DNA from: Chitinophagaceae bacterium
GTDB taxonomy: Bacteria; Bacteroidota; Bacteroidia; Chitinophagales; Chitinophagaceae
DNA: 64,000 nucleotides
Reading direction: 5' to 3'
Assembly: GCA_023957575.1 (NCBI GenBank)
Contig: JAMLGU010000010.1
Coordinates: 1-64,000, forward strand
Part shown: one piece after another, positions 44,330-53,913 of the stretch
How the letters are laid out: every line of letters starts with the position of its first letter
Numbering within the stretch: the stretch's first letter is position 1
Made by a program: the position numbers and the translations under genes
Notes under the pieces: generated by a model
What the model was told of the DNA's origin: nothing
The model's input: only the letters and a program-made list of their open reading frames with translations
The model's database searches: none

Positions 44330-45139
44330 ATGAATGAGTATTACAAAGATAAAGTAGTAGTGGTTACCGGCGGCACCGATGGCATAGGTAAATCTTTGGT
44401 GGAACAGCTTTTGGGTATCGGCGCCAAAGTGGCTACCTGTGGCAGAAACCACGACCGCTTGTATGAGTTGCAATCCACTCATCCATCTTCGCCATTGCAC
44501 ACTATGGTTTGCGATGTAAGCAATGAACAGGATTGCAGGCAGTTTATCGAATCAACGGTTAAAATTTTTGGTACCATTCATGTACTTATCAATAATGCAG
44601 GCATCAGTATGCGCGGGCTTTTTAAAGATATGAAAACAGAGGTACTAAAAAAGGTAATGGATATCAATTTTTATGGCATGGTATATTGTACCAAATTAGC
44701 ATTACCCTACCTCATTCAGGAAAAGGGGGTCATAGTGGGTATTTCCTCAGTGGGCGGATACAGAGGGCTGCCTGCAAGAACAGGTTACTCGGCCAGCAAG
44801 TTTGCCATGCAAGGTTTTTTGGAATGTTTGCGGGTAGAAATGATGAATGAAGATGTGCACGTGATGTGGGTTGCTCCCGGATTTACCTCCTCTGGCATTA
44901 GAGACAGGGCGATAAATGAAAAAGGGGAAACTCAGGAAAAGAACCCTATGGACGAAAGCAAAATGATGCCGCCAAATGAAGTGGCTGCAAAAATACTGAA
45001 AGCTATAAAAAACAAAAAGCGTACCCTTTGGCTTAGTTTCCTCACAAAGCAAACTATCATTATGAATAAATTTTTCCCAGGCTGGACTGATAAATTGGTT
45101 TATAAGTTTTATTTTAAAGACAAACAATTAATAAAATAG
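44330..45139 (+). CDS. Short-chain dehydrogenase/reductase
   Basis: A 269-residue SDR. The NAD(P) motif is VVVTGGTDGIGKSL (about 9-22), with TCGRNHDR following, where Arg favours NADPH. NNAGIS (about 87-92) and the catalytic Ser (GISSVGG) plus YSASK (about 154-158) are intact. A C-terminal hydrophobic stretch could bind membrane. It resembles SDR enzymes acting on lipids or retinol-like substrates, but the substrate cannot be read. It ends 29 bp before the next gene. Confidence 0.9.
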   Translation: MNEYYKDKVVVVTGGTDGIGKSLVEQLLGIGAKVATCGRNHDRLYELQSTHPSSPLHTMVCDVSNEQDCRQFIESTVKIFGTIHVLINNAGISMRGLFKDMKTEVLKKVMDINFYGMVYCTKLALPYLIQEKGVIVGISSVGGYRGLPARTGYSASKFAMQGFLECLRVEMMNEDVHVMWVAPGFTSSGIRDRAINEKGETQEKNPMDESKMMPPNEVAAKILKAIKNKKRTLWLSFLTKQTIIMNKFFPGWTDKLVYKFYFKDKQLIK

Positions 45140-45168
45140 ACCGGAACTACCCGAAAGAAAGGATTTTT

Positions 45169-45999
45169 ATGAATTTTGTTACCCTTACATCTGATATTGG
45201 CACTACGGACTATTTAATAAGCGCTGTTAAAGCCCAACTGCTGCAAGTTCATCCGGATTTACAGCTTGTAGATATATCGCACAATATATCTCCCTTTAAC
45301 TATCCGCAGGCATCCTATATCTGTCGTAGCGCCTTCAGACATTTCCCTGAATTTACCTTTCATATAATATTGGTAAATCTTTTTGAAAAACCTCCCGAAA
45401 ATCTATTATTGATTTTTCATAGAAACCAGTATATCCTTTGTGCTGATAATGGATTAGCCAATATGATTTTTGAAGAAAAGCCAGATATTGTGATGGGTAT
45501 TCCGCTTAACAAAAAAAGCCAAAATACCACACTTGACTGTACCAAAATTATGGCTAATACGATTAAAAGAATTTTAAATGGCGAAGCCATACAGGAAATA
45601 GGTATTCCTGACATAAACTATATCGAAAAACATCCGATGCAGCCGATAAATGACGACAATATTCTTGAAGGTCAAATAATTTATATTGACAATTTTGAAA
45701 ATGTGATTGTCAACATCACCCGCAAACAATTTGAAAAACAAAGAAGAGGAAGAAAGTTTAAAATTCTATTTCTGAGAGACGAAACCATTAATAAAATCAG
45801 TAAATCTTATGCTGATGTTCACGAGGGAGAAAAATTAGCATTTTTCAACAGCGCCGACTTTCTCGAAATAGCCGTAAATAAAGGTAACGCAGCCGGATTG
45901 TTTGGACTTAAAGGCTTTTCGGATAAAGCAAGCCGCTCGTCTGTAATCATGCAAAGCAAACTGATGTACCAAACCGTTAAAATTCATTTTGAAGGATAA
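45169..45999 (+). CDS. SAM hydroxide adenosyltransferase (DUF62)-family protein
   Basis: A 276-residue protein of the family that includes fluorinases and chlorinases but whose common members hydrolyse SAM to adenosine and methionine. The N-terminal TLTSDIGTTDYLISAVKAQLL (position 5-25, not the full string) has the conserved Asp. YICRSAFRHFP and ILCADNGL (about 84-91) carry the substrate loop. The second domain (about 165-275) has YIDNFENVIVNI (about 170-181). Probably cytosolic. It may act as a metabolic hydrolase linked to the methyl cycle (ahcY is 3 kb away). Confidence 0.9.
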   Translation: MNFVTLTSDIGTTDYLISAVKAQLLQVHPDLQLVDISHNISPFNYPQASYICRSAFRHFPEFTFHIILVNLFEKPPENLLLIFHRNQYILCADNGLANMIFEEKPDIVMGIPLNKKSQNTTLDCTKIMANTIKRILNGEAIQEIGIPDINYIEKHPMQPINDDNILEGQIIYIDNFENVIVNITRKQFEKQRRGRKFKILFLRDETINKISKSYADVHEGEKLAFFNSADFLEIAVNKGNAAGLFGLKGFSDKASRSSVIMQSKLMYQTVKIHFEG

Positions 46000-46124
46000 T
46001 CTGATTATTTGATATGCTAATTAGAAAAATGAGGTGGGTATTATTTTCTATATTGCAAATACTACTCTGAAACCGTCCTATCAAATCCTTACAAAAAAAT
46101 AGCTGCTTAAATAATTGAAGTTCG

Positions 46125-46132
46125 TATTTTTG
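46125..46132 (+). promoter_or_regulatory. -7 promoter element of mgtE
   Basis: TATTTTTG matches TAnnTTTG and ends 4 bp before the ATG at 46137. Transcription would start at or next to the ATG, so the mRNA may be leaderless. Confidence 0.45.
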
Positions 46133-46136
46133 AAAA

Positions 46137-47528
46137 ATGCAGCTTGAAGAGGAAGAAATATCGTTGAGTGAACAGTTTCAGAAAATTATTCTCTCTGAAG
46201 ACAAACTTCAGATAAAAAATTTTCTGGACGATCAGAATATTAGCGATGTGGTGGATCTGATATATGAGCATCCTGAATATCAGACACAAATCATTGCCAA
46301 TATGTCTGTGCATCGTGCCGTAAATGTTTTTAAACTGCTTGAACTTTCCAATCAAAAAGACATTATTCACGAGCTGCCTGCAAGCTATATTGCTTCACTG
46401 CTAAATGAGCTGCCTGCCGATGACCGTACCGATTTTTTAGAAGAGCTGCCTGGTAATACCGTACGTGATTTAATCAGGCTGCTGGAGCCCAATGAACGAC
46501 ACATTACCCTTTCACTGTTAGGATACCCCGAAAACAGTATCGGACGATTGATGAACCCCGATTATGTGTATGTGTATGCCCACAATACCGTTCAGGAAGT
46601 ATTTGATACTATTAAAAAATATGGTAAGAACAGTGAGGCCATCAACGTAATATATGTGATAAGCCGAAAAGGCGACTTGCTGGACGATATACGGATTGGC
46701 GAATTTTTGTTAAGCGACCCCGAAACCAAAGTATCGGAGTTGATGGACGAACGCGTTATTTCATTAAATGCTTTTGATGATCAGGAAACAGCCAGCGAAG
46801 TTTTTAAAATGAATAATCGCGTGGCGCTTCCGGTTGTAAACAATAATAACAAGCTTCTGGGAATCGTTACCATTGATGATATACTATGGGTTGCCAGTGA
46901 AGAATTTAGCGAGGATATGCAAAAAATGGCGGCCATCGAATCTTTTGAAGAGCCTTATTTGGACATCCCTTTGTTCAGATTATTCAAAAAAAGAGTAACC
47001 TGGTTAGTAGTGCTGTTTCTGGGCGAGATGCTGACTGCCACTGCAATGGCTGCCTTTGAGGATGAAATAGCCAGAGCCGTGGTGTTGGCTTTGTTTATAC
47101 CACTCATCATCAGTAGTGGTGGTAACAGCGGATCGCAGGCTTCTACACTTATTATTCAGGCGATGGCTTTGGGTGAAATTACCGTAAAAGACTGGTGGCA
47201 GGTGATGAAACGAGAAATTTTTTCGGGGCTGATGCTGGGTTCGGTTTTGGGAGTGGTTGGGTTTTTAAGAATATACTTTTACCATCTGATATGGCCTTCT
47301 CTTTATGGAGTACACTGGTTTTTACTGGCTACTACTATTGCCACTACACTTGTTGGAGTAGTTCTTTGGGGTACACTTTCGGGCAGTATGCTTCCCTTAC
47401 TGTTAAAAAAATTAGGCGCTGACCCTGCATCCAGCTCGGCTCCGTTTGTGGCTACATTAGTGGATGTTACGGGGCTGATTATCTATTTTTCAGTGGCGTT
47501 TTTATTTTTAAACGGAACATTATTGTAA
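46137..47528 (+). CDS. mgtE: Magnesium transporter MgtE
   Basis: A 463-residue magnesium channel with the family layout: N-domain of superhelical repeats (about 1-130), two CBS domains (about 131-255), a connecting helix and five membrane spans (about 285-460). The selectivity region ISSGGNSGSQASTLIIQAMALG (about 323-344, shown only in part) is conserved, as is the C-terminal DVTGLIIYF. Mg binding by the CBS domains closes the pore. Confidence 0.95.
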   Translation: MQLEEEEISLSEQFQKIILSEDKLQIKNFLDDQNISDVVDLIYEHPEYQTQIIANMSVHRAVNVFKLLELSNQKDIIHELPASYIASLLNELPADDRTDFLEELPGNTVRDLIRLLEPNERHITLSLLGYPENSIGRLMNPDYVYVYAHNTVQEVFDTIKKYGKNSEAINVIYVISRKGDLLDDIRIGEFLLSDPETKVSELMDERVISLNAFDDQETASEVFKMNNRVALPVVNNNNKLLGIVTIDDILWVASEEFSEDMQKMAAIESFEEPYLDIPLFRLFKKRVTWLVVLFLGEMLTATAMAAFEDEIARAVVLALFIPLIISSGGNSGSQASTLIIQAMALGEITVKDWWQVMKREIFSGLMLGSVLGVVGFLRIYFYHLIWPSLYGVHWFLLATTIATTLVGVVLWGTLSGSMLPLLLKKLGADPASSSAPFVATLVDVTGLIIYFSVAFLFLNGTLL

Positions 47529-47565
47529 AAGAAAATAAGTTCTATTAGGACGTGTTGAAATCTAT

Positions 47566-48072
47566 TTAGATTACTTCATGCGTTTGCTTGATGACTCCCA
47601 TTACAAAAATGCTTTGTACATGGCCAATATTTTCAACCTGACTGAGCTTGTTTACATGAAAATCATAATAACCGGCCATGTCGGCAGCCATTACCTTTAG
47701 CATAAAGTCAAACTCACCCGAAATACTGTAACATTCCATCACCTCATTTAATTGATTGACAGATTCTATAAACTTCAAACCTGCCTGTTTGTCGTGCTGA
47801 CGCAGCGATACATAACAAATCACCATCAACCTTTTACCCAATTTTTCGGGATTGAGTACTGTGGCATATTTTAAAATGATACCACTTTCCTCAAGTCTTT
47901 TTATGCGCTCGTGTACCGGAGTGGTGGTCAGATGTACCGCATCGGCAATTTCTTTCACGGTGATGCGGGCATTATTTTGCAAAAGTTTTAAAATAGCAAT
48001 ATCCTTTTCATCCAGTGGAATGAAAGACTTGTCAGTAGTAAATTCTGCTTTTAATGCTGATCTTTTAGCCAT
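47566..48072 (-). CDS. Lrp/AsnC-family transcriptional regulator
   Basis: A 168-residue regulator with a longer N-terminus than usual (about 20 residues before the HTH). The winged helix-turn-helix is at DEKDIAILKLLQNNARITVK (about 22-41, first residues) and the RAM ligand domain follows (about 90-160), with YSISGEFDFMLKV. It responds to amino acids by analogy with its family. A perfect Lrp box overlaps its promoter (48077-48091), which predicts autoregulation. Confidence 0.92.
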   Translation of the reverse strand: MAKRSALKAEFTTDKSFIPLDEKDIAILKLLQNNARITVKEIADAVHLTTTPVHERIKRLEESGIILKYATVLNPEKLGKRLMVICYVSLRQHDKQAGLKFIESVNQLNEVMECYSISGEFDFMLKVMAADMAGYYDFHVNKLSQVENIGHVQSIFVMGVIKQTHEVI

Positions 48073-48073
48073 A

Positions 48074-48099
48074 TTGTAGCATATTTTTCTACAAAATTA
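48074..48099 (-). promoter_or_regulatory. Lrp-type operator overlapping the regulator's own promoter
   Basis: TAGCATATTTTTCTA (48077-48091) fits the E. coli Lrp consensus YAGHAWATTWTDCTR at every position, extended to TTGTAG-N9-CTACAA (48074-48094). The minus-strand -7 element TAATTTTG (48092-48099) abuts it, so bound protein would sit on the transcription start. Confidence 0.65.
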
Positions 48100-48160
48100 T
48101 ATATATTTATTATTTTATTCTATTTTAACCAAACAAATTTAGAATATAACGCTATTTTTA

Positions 48161-48168
48161 TAACTTTG
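48161..48168 (+). promoter_or_regulatory. -7 promoter element of ahcY
   Basis: TAACTTTG matches TAnnTTTG. A TTTAG 18 bp upstream (48138-48142) may be the -33 element. The predicted transcript has a leader of about 200 nt. Confidence 0.55.
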
Positions 48169-48175
48169 CAAACCT

Positions 48176-48376
48176 GTTTTTAAGGAAATATAAAATTTGG
48201 AACTTAATTATTATCAGAGCGCAACAGCGAACAGTGTTCTAAGAAAATTTGCGTATAAAAAATTGTTGATAGTAATTCGGGACGATGAACGGAGCGTCGC
48301 AAATTTGCTCGATAGTAGCACTCCGCCGGCAACATAAAAGCATAAATCACAATTCACAATTCATAAATAAAATAAT
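48176..48376 (+). promoter_or_regulatory. Structured 5' leader of ahcY, possible riboswitch
   Basis: The leader has several possible pairings: AAATTTGCG (48245-48253) with CGCAAATTT (48298-48306); CGGAG (48290-48294) with CTCCG (48321-48325); GACG (48281-48284) with CGTC (48295-48298); and CAACA (48222-48226) with TGTTG (48263-48267). Some are mutually exclusive, as in a switch. The motif GATAGTA is repeated (48268 and 48311). It does not clearly match the known SAH riboswitch, although control by SAH or SAM would be logical here. Confidence 0.35.
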
Positions 48377-49705
48377 ATGTCCACAGTAACAAAATCGCAA
48401 ATAGACTTTGCATTACCTTACAAAGTAAAAGATATTTCGCTGGCCGAATGGGGCCGCAAAGAAATAAGGCTGGCTGAGGCCGAAATGCCGGGTTTGATGA
48501 GTATTCGTCAGGAATATGCAGCCTCGCAACCCTTGAAGGGCGCTCGCATTGCAGGTTGCCTGCACATGACCATACAAACCGCCGTGCTGATAGAAACGCT
48601 GGTAGCATTAGGAGCCGAAGTTAAATGGAGCTCCTGCAATATTTTCTCTACCCAGGATCACGCTGCTGCAGCAATAGCTGCCGCAGGTATCGGCGTATTT
48701 GCCTGGAAAAGGCAAACACAGGCAGAGGCAGATTGGTGCATTGAGCAAACACTGTTCTTTGGCAGCGAAGATCGTCCGCTGAATATGATTTTGGATGATG
48801 GCGGCGACCTCACCAATATGGTATTGGATACCTACCCCGAGCTGATTCAACATGTAAAAGGCATCAGTGAGGAAACGACTACCGGCGTTCACCGCTTGTA
48901 CGAGAGGGTAACTAATGGAACTTTGCCTATGCCGGCCATCAATGTAAATGATTCGGTTACCAAATCGAAATTTGACAACAAATATGGCTGCAAAGAAAGC
49001 TTAGTGGATGCTATTCGCAGGGCAACTGATGTGATGCTGGCCGGTAAAGTAGCTGTGGTGGGTGGTTATGGCGATGTAGGCAAAGGATCAGCCGCTTCAT
49101 TGCGCGGTGCAGGATGCCGGGTAATTGTTACCGAAATTGACCCTATTTGTGCATTGCAGGCAGCAATGGACGGATATGAGGTAAAGAAAATGATAGATGC
49201 CGTAAAAGAGGCTGACATTGTGGTTACTGCCTCTGGTTGCCGCGACCTGATTATAGGCGAGCATTTCAAACTGATGAAAGATAAAGCAATTGTGTGTAAT
49301 ATCGGTCACTTCGATATTGAGATTGATGTAGCGTGGTTGAACGAAAATTACGGTCACACCAAGGATACCATCAAACCACAAGTAGATATTTATAATGTAG
49401 ATGGCAACGATATCATTTTATTGGCAGAAGGTCGTTTGGTGAATCTGGGATGTGCCACAGGTCACCCATCATTTGTAATGAGCAACAGTTTTACCAACCA
49501 AACCCTTGCCCAGATTGAGCTTTGGACAAATAATGATAAATACGAAAACAATGTATATGTATTGCCCAAGCATCTGGATGAAAAAGTAGCCAGACTGCAT
49601 CTATCCAAAATTGGCGTGGTATTGGATGAACTTACTGATGCTCAGGCAGCTTATCTGGGTATTCCGAAAGCAGGACCGTTTAAGCCGGAAATGTACAGAT
49701 ATTAA
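48377..49705 (+). CDS. ahcY: Adenosylhomocysteinase
   Basis: Hydrolyses S-adenosylhomocysteine to adenosine and homocysteine, relieving product inhibition of methyltransferases. The 442-residue enzyme has the family blocks [16 protein letters not shown] (about 56-71), [16 protein letters not shown] (about 81-96), the NAD-binding [18 protein letters not shown] (about 227-244) and the C-terminal KPEMYRY ending, which contributes the conserved Lys/Tyr. Length is standard. The leader of about 200 nt is unusual. Confidence 0.97.
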   Translation: MSTVTKSQIDFALPYKVKDISLAEWGRKEIRLAEAEMPGLMSIRQEYAASQPLKGARIAGCLHMTIQTAVLIETLVALGAEVKWSSCNIFSTQDHAAAAIAAAGIGVFAWKRQTQAEADWCIEQTLFFGSEDRPLNMILDDGGDLTNMVLDTYPELIQHVKGISEETTTGVHRLYERVTNGTLPMPAINVNDSVTKSKFDNKYGCKESLVDAIRRATDVMLAGKVAVVGGYGDVGKGSAASLRGAGCRVIVTEIDPICALQAAMDGYEVKKMIDAVKEADIVVTASGCRDLIIGEHFKLMKDKAIVCNIGHFDIEIDVAWLNENYGHTKDTIKPQVDIYNVDGNDIILLAEGRLVNLGCATGHPSFVMSNSFTNQTLAQIELWTNNDKYENNVYVLPKHLDEKVARLHLSKIGVVLDELTDAQAAYLGIPKAGPFKPEMYRY

Positions 49706-49760
49706 TTAGCAAATTGCAGATTAACTGATTGCAGATTGGTAAATTGGTACTCATATAATT

Positions 49761-49787
49761 AAACCCGTCAGATTTGGCGGGTTTTTT
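49761..49787 (+). terminator. Intrinsic terminator after ahcY
   Basis: AAACCCG (49761-49767) pairs with CGGGTTT (49778-49784) around a 10-nt loop, followed by TTT. Confidence 0.85.
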
Positions 49788-49803
49788 GTATGTAAAACTA
49801 TCA

Positions 49804-50298
49804 TTATCTGCCGTTTTTCAAATTCAGCAGTCCTTTTTCCATAACAGGGCCATACGATTTTTCAAACAACAGCCCTGACAGTTTTTCCCAGGGATACCAT
49901 TGCAAATCAAACTCCATTATATTATGCAATGTCAGCGAATCGGAATAGGCATATCGAATCAGCTTCCACGAAGCCATTACCGGTCGGTCAGATTTTTGCA
50001 TCTGCACTGTTACAATACTGTCATTGAAATTATCAACTTTCAGGCTAATCCCATTGGCTTTGCCTGCCACTACCCTGCCATTTTCTGTTTTTATATTTTC
50101 AAGCTTTACCTGATCAAAACCCGGATACCATTTATACCAACGATCCAGATCTGCCACTTCATTCAATACAGAGTCGCTGCCCGGGTTTAAATTAATCGCT
50201 CTGGATACTATCACTTTTGAAGGAATCATTAGCGACAGCCCCAGCATCACAATAAATAATGCAGTAGCGCCTATGATAAAGAGTTTTAAATATTTCAT
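49804..50298 (-). CDS. SRPBCC-superfamily membrane-anchored protein
   Basis: A 164-residue protein with an N-terminal membrane span (about 5-24) and a START/Bet v 1-like fold. ISRAINLNPGSDSVLNEVADL-type opening, DLDRWYKWYPG and a late SYGPVMEKGLLNLK helix support this. Such domains bind hydrophobic ligands. It follows the ABC permease on the same strand by 92 bp, so could be co-transcribed. Function unknown. Confidence 0.75.
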   Translation of the reverse strand: MKYLKLFIIGATALFIVMLGLSLMIPSKVIVSRAINLNPGSDSVLNEVADLDRWYKWYPGFDQVKLENIKTENGRVVAGKANGISLKVDNFNDSIVTVQMQKSDRPVMASWKLIRYAYSDSLTLHNIMEFDLQWYPWEKLSGLLFEKSYGPVMEKGLLNLKNGR

Positions 50299-50390
50299 GT
50301 GAATAGTGATAAGTTAATAGTTAATACTGAATAGGTAATAGTGAATAATTCTTTTTCCTTCTTATCTTTCTTTTCTCCGTTATCAATAAA

Positions 50391-51491
50391 CTACTCCCAT
50401 TTCATTACCCTGAATACAACCAAATAAATTACAACCGTCCATATACCCAAGTAACCAATTTCTTTCCAGCACTCATAGAAGTGTAAGCCTTCGAAGGAAA
50501 TTTTGCGAAGTGCATTATTAAACTGGGTAAGAGGAAGCATTTCACATAATTTCTGCATCCATAAAGGAAACACATCCAATGGAAAAAATGTTCCGGCCAG
50601 TAACATCTGAGGCAGCGCAAAAATATTAATCATCAGTGGTATCATCGTATCGTTTTTAGCAATGCTACTAATAATTAATCCGGCGCCCATCAGCAAAAAA
50701 AGCATATACAGTGAAAAGAGCAGCATTTCCAAGAATGTAACCACTCCATTAATCAACGTAAATTTCATAAAATAATGACCAAACAATATAATCACAACCA
50801 CATTGATGATCTGGTAAAACAAACGGCTGACACCAATACCCACTAAAATATTAATCCTGCTCACCGGTGAGGCATAAAATCTTTTTAAAACCAACTGCTC
50901 TCTTAAACTAAAAAATAGAAAAGCTATGCCAAACAGTGTGGCAAACAATACTGAAAAACCTATCATACCCGGCAGTATAAAATCTATCGAACGATATTTT
51001 TTACCGGGTATCATTTCGGGGACAATTATATATTCGCGTTGCAGTTTCGCATCGGCCAACTCTACTTTCAATGCCTGATAATCAATCAATTTTACAATTT
51101 GATACACTGCGCCACCACTCGCTTCACTCGATTTGACTACCACCTGAAAACGCTGAACCGAGTCGCTTGTTGGAAGTTTGTTTAATTGAATGACGGCCGC
51201 CAATTTCCCCTTTCTTAAATCAGCATATTCGGAGGCAGTATCGGCATATTTTTCAATTTTAATGAGAGGATTGGATGAAAGGCTGTCCAGCAAATGATTG
51301 TTAAATCCTGAGCCATTATCAATAGCCACTTTGTAGGGATTAGTTTTGTTTTCTCCAAATGCAGCAAAAATTAAAATGAATGCAATTGGAAATAAAAAAC
51401 TGAAAAAAATGGATGAAGGCTGGCTGAAAATAGCTTTAAAACTCGCTTTTGTAATAGCCCACAACGCTTTAAATTGGGAATATTTCTTCAA
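50391..51491 (-). CDS. ABC-2 type transporter permease
   Basis: A 366-residue permease with an N-terminal span (about 23-43), a long extracytoplasmic loop (about 45-175) and five C-terminal spans, the usual ABC-2/YhgE-like arrangement. FLFPIAFILIFAAFG and GTFFPLDVFPLWMQKLCEMLPLTQFNNALR (noted only in position, about 305-335) are typical. No ATPase gene is adjacent, so its partner must be elsewhere. The substrate is unknown; lipid, drug or polymer export are the usual options. Confidence 0.85.
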   Translation of the reverse strand: MKKYSQFKALWAITKASFKAIFSQPSSIFFSFLFPIAFILIFAAFGENKTNPYKVAIDNGSGFNNHLLDSLSSNPLIKIEKYADTASEYADLRKGKLAAVIQLNKLPTSDSVQRFQVVVKSSEASGGAVYQIVKLIDYQALKVELADAKLQREYIIVPEMIPGKKYRSIDFILPGMIGFSVLFATLFGIAFLFFSLREQLVLKRFYASPVSRINILVGIGVSRLFYQIINVVVIILFGHYFMKFTLINGVVTFLEMLLFSLYMLFLLMGAGLIISSIAKNDTMIPLMINIFALPQMLLAGTFFPLDVFPLWMQKLCEMLPLTQFNNALRKISFEGLHFYECWKEIGYLGIWTVVIYLVVFRVMKWE

Positions 51492-51567
51492 AAAATTTAT
51501 TTAATTTAAGACATTATAAATAATGATATTATTGGGTAAAGTGGTATTTTTTTATTGCAATAATTAT

Positions 51568-53322
51568 TTATTTAATAAAAAAATCAAAGGGCAAACGCGC
51601 TTGTGCGCCCTGAGTTAATTGCCTTACCACTGTCAATTGCTTGTAAACAAGATAATATGCTTCGCCCATATCTGCTTTAATTTTAGCAGCTACAGTATCT
51701 CCTGTACCCATACTCAAAATTTTCTCAAGCAATGTTTGTTTCTCCGGAAATTCCACCACTTCAAATTCTTTTAATTTTGCCTTAGAAGCAGCTGCATTAA
51801 TGGCTGTCTGTAATCCGCCAAAGGCATCTATCAAACCAATTTCTTTCGCTTTTAGGCCTGTCCACACACGACCCTGGGCAATAGTTTCAATATAGGCAGT
51901 ATCTTTTTTTCTGCCATCAGCTACTCTCTCTTTAAACTGGCTGTAAATCCTTTCAATACTGCTTTGCACTATTTTTTTCTCCTGATCGTTCATCGGGTGG
52001 TCAATATTTCCGGCATTGGCCAAAGGTCCTGTTTTTACACCATCGAATGTTACGCCTAATTTATTTTTAAAGAAGCTGCTCATATCAGGCACCACACCAA
52101 ATACGCCAATGGAACCGGTAATCGAATTAGAACCGGCAAAAATACTGTCAGCCGAGCAGGAAATATAATATCCGCCCGATGCGGCCACATCTCCAAAACT
52201 CACCATCACGGGTTTTACTTTTTTAGCCAAAGAAATCTCTCTGTTAATGTTCTCACTTGCTAATGCACTACCGCCACCTGAGTTTACTCTCAGCACAATC
52301 GCCTTGATAGACTCATCCAATCTTGCTTTTCGAATAAGGTTAATATAAGTTGTACCGCCGATATTATCATCATCGCCTCTGCCGTCAATAATGTTGCCTT
52401 GAGCGTAAATCAACGCAATTTTTTCACCTGATCCACTTAAATTCGTATTGGCTGATGCGTATTTTTCGATTGACACAAAACTGATTTTATCTTTTGCACC
52501 CACTGAAAGGTTTTTCTTTAATTCATCTTTTAGTTCATCGTCATATTTTACGCCATCTATCAGTTTATGGGTTACTGCATCTTCAGGTGTATCAATTGCT
52601 CCGGTATTAGCCAAATTATGCAATGTGGCAGTATCCACCTTTCGGCTTTCGGAGGTTTTCATTAATAAATCATTATAAATATCATTCAGCCACTCGCTTG
52701 TCTGCAATCTATTGGCATCGGTCATTTTATCGGCACGCAATGGCTCGGTGGCGCTTTTAAATTTGCCTGCATAAAATATTTGTGGCTTAATCTCCAATTT
52801 GTCTAATGTGCCTTTTATAAAAGTATAATTAACACTGTAGCCCACCCATTCAAAAAAACCTTTTGGGCTTACATATACTTTATTGGCAATATTAGCAATG
52901 CTGTATGCCCTTTGGCTCATGGCATCGGAATATGCAATAATAAACTTACCTGAAGTTTTAAAATCCTTCAAAGCCTCCCTTATCTCATCGCTTGCGGCAA
53001 AACCATTGGAGTTTTCGCCGGCTTCCAATAATATACCGCTAATTTTTTTATCGTCTTTTGCTTTCTTTATCAGCCTGATTACGTCATACAAACCGGGTGG
53101 TTCGTCAATTGATTTAGATTTTAGCATAGATTGATAGTCGGATTTCGGAATTTCATCATAGCGATTTTCTAAATTGATGGTCAACACTGATTTTTCAGGT
53201 ATCAACGGCGCCTGCTTGGAAAAAGTGCTGGCTGCAATACCCATGAAAAAGAAAAACACGATCAACCAGAACACAAAAAAAGCCAGTAAGGCGGCAAAAA
53301 AGGTTTTGAAAAAAGATTTCAT
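51568..53322 (-). CDS. sppA: Signal peptide peptidase SppA, long (67K) form
   Basis: A 584-residue membrane serine peptidase that degrades cleaved signal peptides. An N-terminal anchor (about 8-31) is followed by two tandem homologous domains. The catalytic Lys lies in the first domain (AGKFKSATEP, Lys189) and the Ser in the second (DVAASGGYY, Ser382), the arrangement of E. coli SppA. IALIYAQGNI begins the second domain. It heads a minus-strand group with the ABC permease and SRPBCC gene, and is divergent from folK. Confidence 0.94.
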   Translation of the reverse strand: MKSFFKTFFAALLAFFVFWLIVFFFFMGIAASTFSKQAPLIPEKSVLTINLENRYDEIPKSDYQSMLKSKSIDEPPGLYDVIRLIKKAKDDKKISGILLEAGENSNGFAASDEIREALKDFKTSGKFIIAYSDAMSQRAYSIANIANKVYVSPKGFFEWVGYSVNYTFIKGTLDKLEIKPQIFYAGKFKSATEPLRADKMTDANRLQTSEWLNDIYNDLLMKTSESRKVDTATLHNLANTGAIDTPEDAVTHKLIDGVKYDDELKDELKKNLSVGAKDKISFVSIEKYASANTNLSGSGEKIALIYAQGNIIDGRGDDDNIGGTTYINLIRKARLDESIKAIVLRVNSGGGSALASENINREISLAKKVKPVMVSFGDVAASGGYYISCSADSIFAGSNSITGSIGVFGVVPDMSSFFKNKLGVTFDGVKTGPLANAGNIDHPMNDQEKKIVQSSIERIYSQFKERVADGRKKDTAYIETIAQGRVWTGLKAKEIGLIDAFGGLQTAINAAASKAKLKEFEVVEFPEKQTLLEKILSMGTGDTVAAKIKADMGEAYYLVYKQLTVVRQLTQGAQARLPFDFFIK

Positions 53323-53396
53323 AGTTCTATAATTGTCTTTTTGAATTTTGATGAAACATCAAAAATAAAGATATTTGGCTTTAAGTATTCGATACC

Positions 53397-53876
53397 ATGA
53401 ATAATGTTTTTTTAATTATCGGCAGCAATCTTGGCAACAAGGCAGAAAATTTGAAACAATCCATCCGATTGATTGAGCAATCGGCCGGAATTGTAAAGAA
53501 GTTCTCTGCAGTATATGAAACAGAACCCTGGGGAGTGGAGCAGCAGCCTGCTTATTACAATCAGGTATTAGAAATAATTACTGAGTACAATGCCGAAGAA
53601 CTGATGACTCGTTTATTGAACATTGAAAAGGTGATGGGCAGAATACGTATTAATAAATACGATGCCCGAAACATTGATATTGATATTCTATTTTTTAATG
53701 ATGAAATTTACAATTCCGAAACTATTATCATCCCTCATCCCAGATTACATTTGCGAAGATTTGTATTGGTGCCGCTTGCGGAAATAGCTCCTGAGTTTGT
53801 GCATCCTGTTTTTAACAAAAATATTTTTATGCTTTTGGATGAATGTGAAGATTCAGGTTTGATAAAAAAGATTTAA
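53397..53876 (+). CDS. folK: 2-amino-4-hydroxy-6-hydroxymethyldihydropteridine pyrophosphokinase
   Basis: A 159-residue enzyme of folate synthesis, transferring pyrophosphate from ATP to 6-hydroxymethyl-dihydropterin. NVFLIIGSNLGNKAENL is the standard start. YETEPWGVEQQPAYYNQV (about 41-58) and RNIDIDILFFNDE (about 91-103, with the metal Asp pair) and IPHPRLHLRRFVLVPL (about 114-129) are all conserved. The deoxynucleoside kinase gene follows 37 bp later. Confidence 0.96.
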   Translation: MNNVFLIIGSNLGNKAENLKQSIRLIEQSAGIVKKFSAVYETEPWGVEQQPAYYNQVLEIITEYNAEELMTRLLNIEKVMGRIRINKYDARNIDIDILFFNDEIYNSETIIIPHPRLHLRRFVLVPLAEIAPEFVHPVFNKNIFMLLDECEDSGLIKKI

Positions 53877-53913
53877 GTATTCTATTTTTTGTGAATTACA
53901 TTGCAGCAGGAAA

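Noticed and set aside
48283..48330. Known SAH riboswitch in the ahcY leader
   Set aside because: A GGAGCGTCGC stretch is faintly like its conserved core, but the remaining consensus pairing is not seen and the class is known from Proteobacteria.
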